Below are positions 56,416 through 64,000 of a stretch of DNA of 64,000 nucleotides, in pieces. The number at the start of each line of letters is the position of its first letter. The stretch's first letter is position 1. The notes under the pieces are model-generated. The model ran no database searches. It had not been told where the DNA came from and saw nothing but the letters and a program-made list of their open reading frames with translations. Made by a program: the position numbers and the translations under genes. Source of the DNA: CAVXNP01 sp963763305 (lineage in GTDB: Bacteria; Pseudomonadota; Gammaproteobacteria; Xanthomonadales; Rhodanobacteraceae); the NCBI GenBank assembly GCA_963763305.1, contig CAVXNP010000001.1, forward strand, positions 2,604,001 through 2,668,000. The letters run 5' to 3'.

Positions 56416-58854
56416 TCAGCCCGCCGGCTCCAGCCGCAGCAGATGCCTGCGCGGCCCAGGCAGCAGTGGCGTGGGCCGCCCCTGGACCCAGTCGGCGTGG
56501 CCCGCGCCGTAATAGGGCGACAACGGGTTGTCGCTCTGCCCGCCGGGCATCTCCAGGATGCCGCGTGCCTCATGCCCCGGGCTGACGTCCAGACGCTCGG
56601 AGGCGCCGAAGGCCGGCGCCGCCACCCGCGGCATGTTGTTGTCGCCGGCTAGCGGCTGTGGCGGCATGTTCAGCCAGCGACCCAGCCAGCCGGGCAGTGC
56701 GCCGGCCAGCGGGTGGTCGATCGCGCTGGTGTTGCGCTCGCCCCAGCGCCGCGCTGACAGGCCCCCGGGCTGATTGCCGAGCTGCTGCACCACCTCCCTT
56801 GCCGAGTCCAGCAGCAGCGCGTGCCAGTCGGCATAGCGCCGGTCCAGCAACCAGGCCGGGCGATTGCGCACCAACGCCCACACGGCCGCCTCCGACGTAC
56901 CGCCACCGGGCCACTGGAAATCACCGTGACGTGCACGCACGCGAGCGGCAAACGGCGCCAGCACGTGTCGGGTGACTGCATCCCGGAACGCACGCACCAG
57001 CCGGTAATCGACGCTGCCGGTGGCGGCCCGGCCACGCCAGTGCCGGGTCAGCTGGCGCAGTTGCAGCAGGTCGGGGTCGTCGGTGCCGTGCAGTTCGGCC
57101 TGCAGCAGCCGCTGCCATCGGGTCAGCAGCACCGCCCGGTTGTCCAGCTGGATGTCGAGCAGGTTGCCCGGGGTGAAAGTGGAACGGGCATCGAGGTCGT
57201 CGCGGATCTGTTGCGCCCGCGCGCCAAGATCGTAGCCACCGTTGCCCAGCAGATTCAGCGCCCGCCCGCCGACGATGCGGTTGTTGGCGGTCCACAGGCG
57301 TCCGCTCGGTGGATCGACGATGACCGGATACGCGGCCGGGTCGGCCCAGCCCTGCCAGCCATGACCGGGCGCGGACCAGTCGGCCGGCAACTGGGGATCG
57401 AAACCGCTGCGCAGCGGCACACTGTTGCCGGCCAGGGTCCAGCCGATGTGCCCGTCGCGGTCGGCCACCAGCAGGTTCTGCGGCGGCATGCCCAGCTGCG
57501 GCCCCAGTTGCATCGCCGCGGTGACGCCGGAGGCGTGTTCAAGCCGCATCACGCCCAGGTTGTAGGCGCGCGGGCGGTCGCCGATCCACGCCAGCGCCAG
57601 GGGCGTGCCATCGGTGTCGCGGGCCATGATCGGTCCCCAGCGGGTGTCCCGCACCTGCAGCAGGCGATCGGGTGCGCCCTTGATGCGGATCCGCTCCCGG
57701 TGGAGTTCGATCCGGTCCCAGCCGCCGGGTACCTTGTAGCGTGCCGGGTCGGCCGGATCGCGTTGCACCCGGACCCAGTCCAGCCAGTCGCCGTAGCTGT
57801 TGGTGAAGCCCCAGGCGATCTGGCCGTTGGAGCCGGCCACCAGTGCCGGCGTGCCGGGCAGGGTCACGCCCACGGCCTCGCGCTGGCCGTGTGGTGCAGC
57901 CGGGTCGGGGTAAAGCAACCGGGCGCGAAACCAGATGTTGGGTACGCGCAAGGCCAGGTGCATGTCGTTGGCCAGCATCGCCGCGCCGGTTTCGGTAAGC
58001 CGGCCGGCCACGGCGAAGCTGTTGCTGCCGGGGTAGCGATCCTGCCGCAGCCCGGCCAGCGCCGCGGTCGCCCTCGACCGGTCCGACGGCGCCGCCTGGC
58101 GCAGGTCGAACACCGCCGGTCCGGGGATGACCGGGCGGCGGGAATACGGGCCGTCCAGCGGCGCCTCCCATTCGGGGTCCGGCGACAGCAGGAAGCCGGC
58201 CAGCGCCACGGGAAGCACCGAGCGCAACTGCGCCAGGCGCAGCTCGCGCCGGTTGCGACCGCCGCCATTGAGGTCGAAGTACATCGCTCCGATTACCAGC
58301 AGGCTGTCCTCCGAGCGCCATGGCTGCGGCCGGCTCCGCAGCAGCAGGTATTCCCACGGCCGTACGCGAAGCCGGGCCAGCCCCGCGTTGACGCCGTCGC
58401 GGTAGCGGTCCAGGCGCTGGCGGTCCTGCGCCGAGAGCGCCTGATAGGCCGCATGCGCCACAGCGCGCAGGCGGTGACGGCGATGATCCATGTCGGCCTT
58501 GACGGCGGCAGGGCCCACCAGCTCGGCCAGCTCGCCGGCGGCCAACCGGCGCATCAGGTCCATCTCGAAAAAGCGCTCCTGTGCGTGCACGAAGCCCAGC
58601 GCGTAGCTGACGTCGTCGCGATTGCCGGCACTGATGGTCGCCGTTCCGAGCCGGTCGCGGCCGATGCTGGCCGGGCCGGAAAGCGTCGCCAGCTTCAGCG
58701 TGCCGTCCAGCTGCGCACGGCTGCCGGCGAGCAGGAGGCCAATGGTGCCCGCGGCGACCAGCGCCAGGCCCAGCACGATCGCCAACAGCAGCGCCAGCGC
58801 GCGCCGCCAGCGCCGCGGAGCGGAGTCGGCCGTCCCGATCGAGGCCGCACTCAC
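56416..58854 (-). CDS. Penicillin amidase (S45) family N-terminal nucleophile acylase
   Basis: 812-residue Ntn-hydrolase. An N-terminal membrane anchor or signal (ALALLLAIVLGLALVAAGTI) precedes the alpha part (YALGFVHAQERFFEMDLMRR). Autocatalytic cleavage is expected before Ser277 in YPGSNSFAVAG, the new N-terminus of the beta chain; downstream GTPALVAGSNGQIAWGFTNS and the Asn and Arg positions of the family follow. Known members cleave penicillin, cephalosporins or acyl-homoserine lactones; the acyl substrate here cannot be told. The GTG start at 58854 overlaps the stop of the upstream glycosidase-like lipoprotein (GTGA), so the two are coupled. Confidence 0.88.
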   Translation of the reverse strand: MSAASIGTADSAPRRWRRALALLLAIVLGLALVAAGTIGLLLAGSRAQLDGTLKLATLSGPASIGRDRLGTATISAGNRDDVSYALGFVHAQERFFEMDLMRRLAAGELAELVGPAAVKADMDHRRHRLRAVAHAAYQALSAQDRQRLDRYRDGVNAGLARLRVRPWEYLLLRSRPQPWRSEDSLLVIGAMYFDLNGGGRNRRELRLAQLRSVLPVALAGFLLSPDPEWEAPLDGPYSRRPVIPGPAVFDLRQAAPSDRSRATAALAGLRQDRYPGSNSFAVAGRLTETGAAMLANDMHLALRVPNIWFRARLLYPDPAAPHGQREAVGVTLPGTPALVAGSNGQIAWGFTNSYGDWLDWVRVQRDPADPARYKVPGGWDRIELHRERIRIKGAPDRLLQVRDTRWGPIMARDTDGTPLALAWIGDRPRAYNLGVMRLEHASGVTAAMQLGPQLGMPPQNLLVADRDGHIGWTLAGNSVPLRSGFDPQLPADWSAPGHGWQGWADPAAYPVIVDPPSGRLWTANNRIVGGRALNLLGNGGYDLGARAQQIRDDLDARSTFTPGNLLDIQLDNRAVLLTRWQRLLQAELHGTDDPDLLQLRQLTRHWRGRAATGSVDYRLVRAFRDAVTRHVLAPFAARVRARHGDFQWPGGGTSEAAVWALVRNRPAWLLDRRYADWHALLLDSAREVVQQLGNQPGGLSARRWGERNTSAIDHPLAGALPGWLGRWLNMPPQPLAGDNNMPRVAAPAFGASERLDVSPGHEARGILEMPGGQSDNPLSPYYGAGHADWVQGRPTPLLPGPRRHLLRLEPAG

Positions 58855-59670
58855 GGCTGGTCGAACACGGCGAAGATGCCGGCGTAGGGTTTGACCATGA
58901 ACGCGGGGGCGCCGACGTAGCCCTGGTCGGCCAGGTAGAACTGCGAGATTGTGCCGTCCAGGAACAGGGCGTCGCGACAGCCCAGCGCGTCACGGAACAG
59001 CCGCGCAAAGGTATGGAAATTGACCGGCGCCCTCGCTGACCGCGAAGACGACCTGGTGCGGGCTGCTGGCGCACACCCCGCTGCGCCACTTGACGCTGTC
59101 CGAGCCGCCCTCGAACTGCGGGTTGATGCGCCCGTCGATCAGCAGCATCGGGCCGGATTGGGTGGCCCATCGGACCGGCGTCTGGTCGGCCTTGAAATCG
59201 GTGCTGCGACGGACCGCCGCGTGGCCGTCCGGGTAGATCGCGAAGACGCCGTTGGGCTGCAGCGAGAAGTTGCCGGCGGCCGGATTGCCATGCGCCAGGT
59301 TCAGCGGCACCCGGGTCTTGCCCTGTTCCACGAACAGCCCCAGCGGCGCAGCCTGGCGGTCGTAGATGCCGGCATTGGCGGCGAACAGCAACTTGCGACC
59401 ATGCGCCTGACCCCACTGGCGCAGGCTTTCGATGCTGCCATAGGGCTGGTCGTTGGACGGGTCGCGCCAGTGCAGGGAGAGCGGGTCATGGCGCAGGTCG
59501 ATGCGCACTATCCGGAAACTCTGGTGATCGAACTGGCGCTGTTCGCTGTCCAGCGCACGCGCCGGGGCGGCGCAGCCAGGCAGCATGGACAGCAGCAGGG
59601 AAAGCAGCAGCCATGCCGGCGCGCGCGATGCCGCCGCCGGACGCACGGACCAGGGGAACGAAAGAGCCAT
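58851..59670 (-). CDS. Phosphodiester glycosidase (NAGPA-like) family lipoprotein, frameshifted in this sequence
   Basis: A 272-residue secreted protein after repair. The N-terminus has a lipoprotein signal with LLSMLPGCA as lipobox, so it is anchored in the envelope. The domain shows LLFAANAGIYDRQ, LFVEQGKTRV, NGVFAIYPDG and QSGPMLLIDG, the pattern of the phosphodiester glycosidase/DUF2233 family related to the mannose-6-phosphate uncovering enzyme. An extra base near 59030 (after VFAVSEG) shifts the end; in the other frame the conserved LGCRDALFLDGTISQFYL continues to a TGA at 58851 that overlaps the acylase GTG. The substrate is unknown. Upstream in-frame ATG is possible. Confidence 0.8.
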
Positions 59671-59790
59671 GCACCGATGGTCGCTGCCCGGCCGCATCGG
59701 ACGCAAGTCCGCCACCGGCAATCATTCAGCGATACGCAGGCTGGCGCGGTCGCGGGGCGGTAAACTGGCTTCTTTTGCCCCCGGTCGTCC

Positions 59791-60288
59791 ATGCCAAGCA
59801 GCACGTATTGCCCGATCGTCGCCACCCTCGGCTACGTCCTTTCGCCCGATCGCGAGCGGGTGTTGCTGATCCACCGCAACGCGCGTTCCGACGACCAGCA
59901 CCTGGGCAAGTACAACGGCCTGGGCGGCAAGATGGAGCCGGGCGAGGACGTCGCCACATGCATGCGCCGCGAGATTCACGAAGAGGCCGGCATCGAGTGC
60001 GAGTCGATGCAGTTGCGCGGCACCCTCAACTGGCCCGGCTTCGGCAAGCATGGCGAGGATTGGCTGGGCTTCATCTTCGTCATCGACCGTTTCAGCGGCA
60101 CGCCGCTGCAGAGCAACCCCGAGGGCGCGCTGGAGTGGGTCCGTCTCGACCAGTTGGGCCAGCTGCCGATGTGGGAAGGCGATCGCCATTTCCTGCCGCT
60201 GGTGTTCGACGCCGATCCGCGTCCGTTCCACGGCGTGATGCCGTACCAGGGCGGGCACATGCAGTCGTGGTCGTACAGCCGGTGGTGA
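59791..60288 (+). CDS. Nudix hydrolase, MutT/8-oxo-dGTPase-like
   Basis: 165 residues. Canonical Nudix box G-x5-E-x7-REUxEExGU, starting GGKMEPGEDVATC and ending RREIHEEAGIE (about residues 46-69). ATLGYVLSPDRERVLLIHRN and the C-terminal PYQGGHMQSWSY match the ADP-ribose/8-oxo-dGTP class (MTH1-like) of proteobacteria. Likely cleans oxidised nucleotides. TAAACT at 59761-59766 could be a -10. Overlaps the second Nudix gene. Confidence 0.88.
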   Translation: MPSSTYCPIVATLGYVLSPDRERVLLIHRNARSDDQHLGKYNGLGGKMEPGEDVATCMRREIHEEAGIECESMQLRGTLNWPGFGKHGEDWLGFIFVIDRFSGTPLQSNPEGALEWVRLDQLGQLPMWEGDRHFLPLVFDADPRPFHGVMPYQGGHMQSWSYSRW

Positions 60289-60698
60289 GCGGGCAGGCAC
60301 CGATCCGTATCGTTGCGGGGGTGATCCTCGATGCGGCCGGGCGCAGCCTCCTGGTACGCAAGCACGGCTCGCGGGTGTTCCAGCAGCCCGGTGGCAAGCC
60401 GGACCCAAGCGATCGCGACGAACTGGCGACGCTGGCACGCGAGCTGCGCGAGGAGCTTGGTTGCGAGCTGGTCGCCGGTTCGATGCGGCTGCTGTGCCAG
60501 GCCAGCGCGCCGGCAGCAAACGAACCTGGCCGCCGAGTCGAGGCGAGCGTGTATCTGGTTCGGGTCCATGGCCTACCGCAGGCCAGGGCAGAGATCGCCG
60601 AACTGCGCTGGGTCGATCCGGCAAACCTGGGCGACTTGCCCGTTGCCACGCTCAGTCGCGAGCACATCATGCCCCGCCTGGTGCGGATGCCGGCCTGA
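60285..60698 (+). CDS. Second Nudix hydrolase, slightly divergent box
   Basis: 137 residues from GTG at 60285, overlapping the first Nudix stop (GTGA); a GTG one codon earlier is also in frame. Begins APIRIVAGVILDAAGRSLLV; the Nudix box GGKPDPSDRDELATL then ARELREELG keeps the REUxEE core, but the first Glu is Asp and spacing is one residue longer than the consensus. Substrate unknown. Two coupled Nudix genes in a row are unusual for housekeeping regions. Confidence 0.82.
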   Translation: MSGQAPIRIVAGVILDAAGRSLLVRKHGSRVFQQPGGKPDPSDRDELATLARELREELGCELVAGSMRLLCQASAPAANEPGRRVEASVYLVRVHGLPQARAEIAELRWVDPANLGDLPVATLSREHIMPRLVRMPA

Positions 60699-60730
60699 TC
60701 AATCGATGCAACGGCCTCCGCGCCAAGCGC

Positions 60731-61507
60731 TCAGGCGACGTCGGCGGTCCATTCGGGCCGGCTGAAGCGGGAACCGGCCAGCGCCTGCGCGCGCTCAAGC
60801 TCGTCCTGTCGCAGCAGATCGTCGCTGAGGCCATGGCGCAGGCGGAAAGTTTCGATCATGCGGGCGATGATCTGTTCGCGCGGCAGGCCGGTCTGGCTGC
60901 GCAGCGGATCGACCCGCTTGGCCGCACTGACGGTGCCCTTGTCGGACAGTTTTTCGCGGCCGATGCGCAGCACGTCGAGCATCTTTGCCGCGTCGATGTC
61001 GTAGGCCATGGTCACGTGGTGCAGCACCGCGCCGCCGCGATGGGCCTGCGCCGCGCCGGCGATCTTTCCCTCGGCCGAGGTGATGTCGTTGAGCGGCTGG
61101 TACCAGGCCTTGATGCCCAGCGCATCCAGCGCCTCGATCACCCAGGCATCCATGAACGCGTAGGCCTGCTGGAACGACAGCCCCTTGATCAGCGACAGCG
61201 GCGCGTACAGCGAATAGGTGATGGTGTTGCCAGGCTCGATGAACATCGCGCCGCCACCGCTGACCCGGCGCACCACCTCGATGCCATGTCGCCGCGCCGC
61301 CTCGGCATCGACCTCGTTGCGCAGCGACTGGAAACGGCCGATCACCACCGCCGCCGAGGCCCATTCCCAGATGCGCAGCGTAGGGGGCCGCTCGCCGCTG
61401 CCGACCTGATGGGTCAGCACCTCGTCCAGCGCCATGTGCAGCGCCGGCGGCTGCGGCGCGCCATGGAGCAGTTGCCAGTCGTGATCGCGCCAGTCGGTGC
61501 GGGTCAT
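60731..61507 (-). CDS. Lipoate-protein ligase, catalytic subunit (LplA-N type)
   Basis: 258 residues of the biotin/lipoate A/B ligase fold. RRVSGGGAMFIEPGNTITYS binds lipoyl-adenylate, and NDITSAEGKIAGAAQ carries the conserved Lys. Attaches lipoate to E2/GcvH proteins. It lacks the C-terminal accessory domain that E. coli LplA has; that domain is encoded by the gene just upstream, which it overlaps by 4 nt (ATGA). This is the two-subunit arrangement known from archaea such as Thermoplasma. Confidence 0.85.
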   Translation of the reverse strand: MTRTDWRDHDWQLLHGAPQPPALHMALDEVLTHQVGSGERPPTLRIWEWASAAVVIGRFQSLRNEVDAEAARRHGIEVVRRVSGGGAMFIEPGNTITYSLYAPLSLIKGLSFQQAYAFMDAWVIEALDALGIKAWYQPLNDITSAEGKIAGAAQAHRGGAVLHHVTMAYDIDAAKMLDVLRIGREKLSDKGTVSAAKRVDPLRSQTGLPREQIIARMIETFRLRHGLSDDLLRQDELERAQALAGSRFSRPEWTADVA

Positions 61508-61794
61508 GCGGCCGGCTCCGGCTCGATCGCCCGGCGAACCGCCTTGGCGATCGCCTCGGGCGACACTCCGTACATTGTCACGCCAGGCGCCAGCGCATCG
61601 CTGACGGCCGCGGCCAGCGCCGCCTCGCCGCTGCTCGCCGGCAGTCCCTCGAGCGCCGCGTCGATGGCGCGCAGCGCATCATCCGGCTCCAGGAAAAAGT
61701 CGCCGCTCACCTGCACGTCGGCGAGTCGCTCGTGACGGACCGTCAGGTCGATCACGACCAGCTTGCCGCCGGGCATCTTGTACTCGCCGTGCAT
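61504..61794 (-). CDS. Lipoate-protein ligase accessory subunit (C-terminal domain, LplB-like)
   Basis: 96 residues. MHGEYKMPGGKLVVIDLTV and VSGDFFLEPDDAL are the hallmark of the lipoate ligase C-terminal domain/LplB family, needed for lipoate adenylation. Located immediately before and overlapping the catalytic subunit gene. Together they form one functional ligase, by analogy to the archaeal LplA-LplB pair. Confidence 0.82.
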   Translation of the reverse strand: MHGEYKMPGGKLVVIDLTVRHERLADVQVSGDFFLEPDDALRAIDAALEGLPASSGEAALAAAVSDALAPGVTMYGVSPEAIAKAVRRAIEPEPAA

Positions 61795-62076
61795 GCATCA
61801 CTCCCAGGGCATTCCGGTGCCTGGGTGCAAGGGTAATGCTTCGGGATGGAACGTGGGCGTGCGCTGGCGCAGGGAACACCGAACCATCGCTGCCCCCGGG
61901 CACCGGATGGGCGCGAAGGGCGCCCCATACGAGCCGTCATCCGCCGCAGGCCGCGATCGGGCGCGGCGGCGCCATGGCGGAAGTTCCGGGCTCCGGCGGG
62001 GCTTGTACCTTCGGTGCCTTTCAGGCGCCGGAAGACAAAGGCGCTGCCCGGGCCGGAACGGGCCTGCAACCTCAGC

Positions 62077-62490
62077 CTAGTGCCGGTGAAAATGCCCGGT
62101 CGTGCCGCCGATCGAAATGCTGACGCCGCCGGTGGGATGGTCGCAGCTGCCAAAGGCCTTGCTCAGGTTGACCGTGCCGCCTTGGTAGTTACCCGCGACG
62201 TGGCTCCCGGCAACCACGCCCATGCCCACGCTGCCGTGCAGTTGCGCCTGGTTGTAGGCGGCGTCGTCGCAGTGCTCCAGGGCAGCCGCGTCGTCGGTGT
62301 CCATGCGGCCACTGGTGTCGCCATAGTAGACGCCCGGCGAATCGGCGCCGGGCGGCGCCGCACTGGTTGATCGCGCGGGGACGGCGCCTGGTGGCAAGGT
62401 AAGGTCGAGCCGCTTGCCGGCAGTTTGTGCCCAGGCCGGCAGGGCCAGCGCGCTGGCGAGAACAAGGCTCAGGGGAAGCGTGGCTCGCAT
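62077..62490 (-). CDS. Small secreted protein of unknown function
   Basis: 137 residues with signal peptide MRATLPLSLVLASALALPAW ending AWAQ. The mature part is Gly/Ser/His-rich with GSVGMGVVAGSHVAGNYQGG and VSISIGGTTGHFHRH; I do not recognise a family. Frame and signal peptide support a real gene; ATG at 62490 chosen for the signal. It is convergent with nothing and stands alone; 282 nt upstream of lplB contain no other gene. Confidence 0.7.
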   Translation of the reverse strand: MRATLPLSLVLASALALPAWAQTAGKRLDLTLPPGAVPARSTSAAPPGADSPGVYYGDTSGRMDTDDAAALEHCDDAAYNQAQLHGSVGMGVVAGSHVAGNYQGGTVNLSKAFGSCDHPTGGVSISIGGTTGHFHRH

Positions 62491-62854
62491 GATCGTTTTC
62501 CGTGGCTGTTGCCGTGGCCAACGCAAAGGCGCGTCGAGGTGTACCGGCGTTGGAGTCTGCATGCCGGCAAAAGTTCTGCGGCGCGGCTGCCCGTACCGCG
62601 TTTTCCACGAAGCCACCGTATCCGACATCCGCCCGTCAAGCTCGGCGCCCGATGGCCATAGGGGCGCGTAGGGTGCACGTAGGGTAGGCGTAGGGTGGGC
62701 GTAGGGTGGGCTTCAGCCCACCGGCCTTTCAGCCTGTCGGCCTTTCAGCCTTGCAGCCTGTCAGTCGTCTGGATTCCAGGGCTTCTCTGCTCCGCTGGCC
62801 TGGGTGGGCTCAAGCCCACCCTGAAACCCCAAGCCCTGCGGCAACCGAATCACC
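62491..62854. other. Non-coding stretch between parC and the secreted-protein gene
   Basis: 364 nt, mostly repeat sequence: several GTAGGGT units followed by two REP-like palindromes and a CCTTTCAGCCTGTCGG-type direct repeat (62724-62762). No gene is supported. Confidence 0.6.
62666..62823. repeat. REP/REPIN-like cluster with GTAGGGT direct repeats
   Basis: Four GTAGGGT units spaced 10-11 nt lead into GTAGGGTGGGCTTCAGCCCA(CC) at 62701-62722. A second palindrome, GGGTGGGCTCAAGCCCACCC, lies at about 62802-62821. The layout resembles the 17720-17785 pair but with a longer and partly repeated spacer (CCTTTCAGCC repeats). Confidence 0.8.
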
Positions 62855-64000
62855 TCAGCCGCTGGTCTCGATCCGCTCCACCCGACGCAGGCCACGCGGC
62901 AGCACGCCGCCGCGGGTGGCTCGGTTGCCGCCGTATTCGACCAGGTCGGCCCACTTCAGGGTGAGCTTGCGCTGGCCGGCGTACAGGGTGACCTCGCCCT
63001 TGCCTTCGGCCACCACCGCCACGCCGACCACGCGCTCGTCGCCGCTGACCAGCTTGGCCTTGGGAATCTCGATCAGCTTGTTGCCCTTGCCCTTGTCCAG
63101 TTCGGGCAGCTCGGCCACCGAGAACATCAGCAGGTGGCCTTCGCTGGTGACCACCACGATGCGGTCGCGTGCCGGGTCGGCACTGGTCTGGGGCGCGAGC
63201 ACCTTGGCGCCGTCGCTCAGGCTGATGATCTGCTTGCCGGCCTTGTTGCGTCCGGTGAGCGCCTCGAAGCGCGTGACGAAGCCGTAGCCGAAATCGCTGG
63301 CCAGGATCAGCCGGGTGTCGTTGTCGGCGGCGGCGACCGCGTCGAAGCTGGCGCCGGCCGGCGGGCTGAAGCGGCCGGTCAGCGGCTCGCCGTTGCCGCG
63401 CGCCGACGGTAGCGTATGCGCCGCGGTGGAGTAGCTGCGGCCGGTGGAGTCGATCACCGCCACTTGTTGTGTCGTGCGCGCCTTGACCGCGGCCAGCAGG
63501 CCGTCGCCTTCACGGTAGTTGAGGCCTTCGGCGTCGACGTCGTGACCCTTGGCGGCGCGGATCCAGCCCTTCTGGCTGAGCACCACGGTGACCGGCTCGC
63601 TGGCGACCAGGGCGCTCTCGTCCAGTGCCTGGGCCACCTCGCGCTCGACCAGTGGCGAGCGGCGGTCGTCGCCGAACTTCGCCGCATCGGCGCGCAGCTC
63701 TTCCTTGATCAGGCCCTTCAGCTTGGCCGGCGACTTCAGCAGCACGTTGATGCGCGCGCGCTCCTCTTCGAGCTGGTTGGCCTCGGTGGTGATCTTCATT
63801 TCTTCCAGCCGCGCCAATTGCCGCAGCCGGGTTTCCAGGATGTAGTCGGTCTGTTCCTCGGACAGCTTGAAACGGGCCATCAGCACCGGCTTGGGCTCGT
63901 CCTCGGTGCGTACGATGCGGATGACTTCGTCCAGGTTGAGGTAGGCGATGCGCAGGCCTTCGAGCAGGTGCAGGCGGCGTTCGACCTTGCCCAGCCGGTG
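62855..64000 (-). CDS. parC: DNA topoisomerase IV subunit A, C-terminal part
   Basis: 3' portion of parC, open through the window edge (minus strand, so the N-terminus lies beyond 64000). The visible 381 codons start in the coiled-coil region LHLLEGLRIAYLNLDEVIRI, VLMARFKLSEEQTDYILETR and RLRQLARLEEMKI, typical of ParC and not GyrA, then a C-terminal beta-pinwheel (GWIRAAKGHDVDAEGL, LASDFGYGFVTRFEALTGRN). Ends RGLRRVERIETSG. Decatenates replicated chromosomes with ParE. Confidence 0.95.
   Translation of the reverse strand, partial: HRLGKVERRLHLLEGLRIAYLNLDEVIRIVRTEDEPKPVLMARFKLSEEQTDYILETRLRQLARLEEMKITTEANQLEEERARINVLLKSPAKLKGLIKEELRADAAKFGDDRRSPLVEREVAQALDESALVASEPVTVVLSQKGWIRAAKGHDVDAEGLNYREGDGLLAAVKARTTQQVAVIDSTGRSYSTAAHTLPSARGNGEPLTGRFSPPAGASFDAVAAADNDTRLILASDFGYGFVTRFEALTGRNKAGKQIISLSDGAKVLAPQTSADPARDRIVVVTSEGHLLMFSVAELPELDKGKGNKLIEIPKAKLVSGDERVVGVAVVAEGKGEVTLYAGQRKLTLKWADLVEYGGNRATRGGVLPRGLRRVERIETSG

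Overview
The window is ordinary chromosomal DNA from a GC-rich gammaproteobacterium, most likely of the order Lysobacterales/Xanthomonadales (Rhodanobacteraceae such as Rhodanobacter, Dyella or Frateuria fit best). The lineage call is an inference from gene order (rpsB-tsf-pyrH-frr-uppS-cdsA-dxr-rseP-bamA-lpxD-fabZ-lpxA-lpxB-rnhB ... dnaE-accA, then map-glnD-dapD-dapE), high GC, frequent GTG starts, and palindromic GTGGGCTTCAGCCCAC repeats between genes. I see no prophage, insertion sequence, CRISPR array, rRNA or tRNA.

Layout. 1-3.1 kb: 3' part of cysQ, mazG, and two divergent secreted-protein genes (His/Met-rich; GSGD-repeat). 3.1-8.2 kb: an anion-transporter-like gene, the ybbA-ybbP ABC exporter and divergent tesA. 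8.3-10 kb: an OmpR-type two-component pair. 10.1-13.6 kb: a fused 3-oxoacid CoA-transferase, divergent from a BlaI/BlaR1-like regulatory pair with a clear operator-promoter. 13.6-16.4 kb: yjgA, a DUF1653 gene, pmbA and a DUF4870 gene. 16.4-25 kb (minus strand): xseB-ispA, NYN-tilS, accA, dnaE. 25.3-43.3 kb (minus strand): the lipid A/outer-membrane/isoprenoid/translation block, with a large hybrid sensor kinase inserted between tsf and pyrH. 43.6-56 kb: map, glnD, a degenerate HD-GYP gene, dapD, an arsC-like gene, a VIT/CCC1-type transporter, dapE and a second hybrid kinase. 56.4-64 kb: a coupled acylase/phosphodiester-glycosidase pair, two overlapping Nudix genes, a two-subunit lipoate ligase, a small secreted protein, and the 3' part of parC running off the window.

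Functionally the core is envelope biogenesis (lpxA/B/D, fabZ, bamA, rseP, uppS, cdsA, dxr, ispA), translation and ribosome maturation (rpsB, tsf, frr, map, tilS, yjgA), replication (dnaE, rnhB, parC), fatty-acid synthesis (accA) and lysine/peptidoglycan precursors (dapD, dapE). Signalling genes are over-represented around it: one two-component pair, two hybrid kinases, HD-GYP, GlnD and BlaI/BlaR1.

A warning about the sequence itself: at least 20 single-base indels break otherwise well-conserved genes (cysQ, ybbP, ybbA, tesA, the CoA-transferase, a hybrid kinase, glnD, dapD, the arsC-like gene, the VIT gene, the glycosidase). Most look like isolated +1 insertions outside homopolymers and they hit an essential gene (dapD), so I read them as uncorrected sequencing error, not gene decay. 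Coordinates of those genes span the whole locus.

I found no clear-cut new defence or mobile system. The best candidates for something under-described are the kinase gene coupled to pyrH, the acylase/glycosidase lipoprotein pair, the BlaR1-like protein with a secretin-type C-terminal motif, and the fused CoA-transferase.
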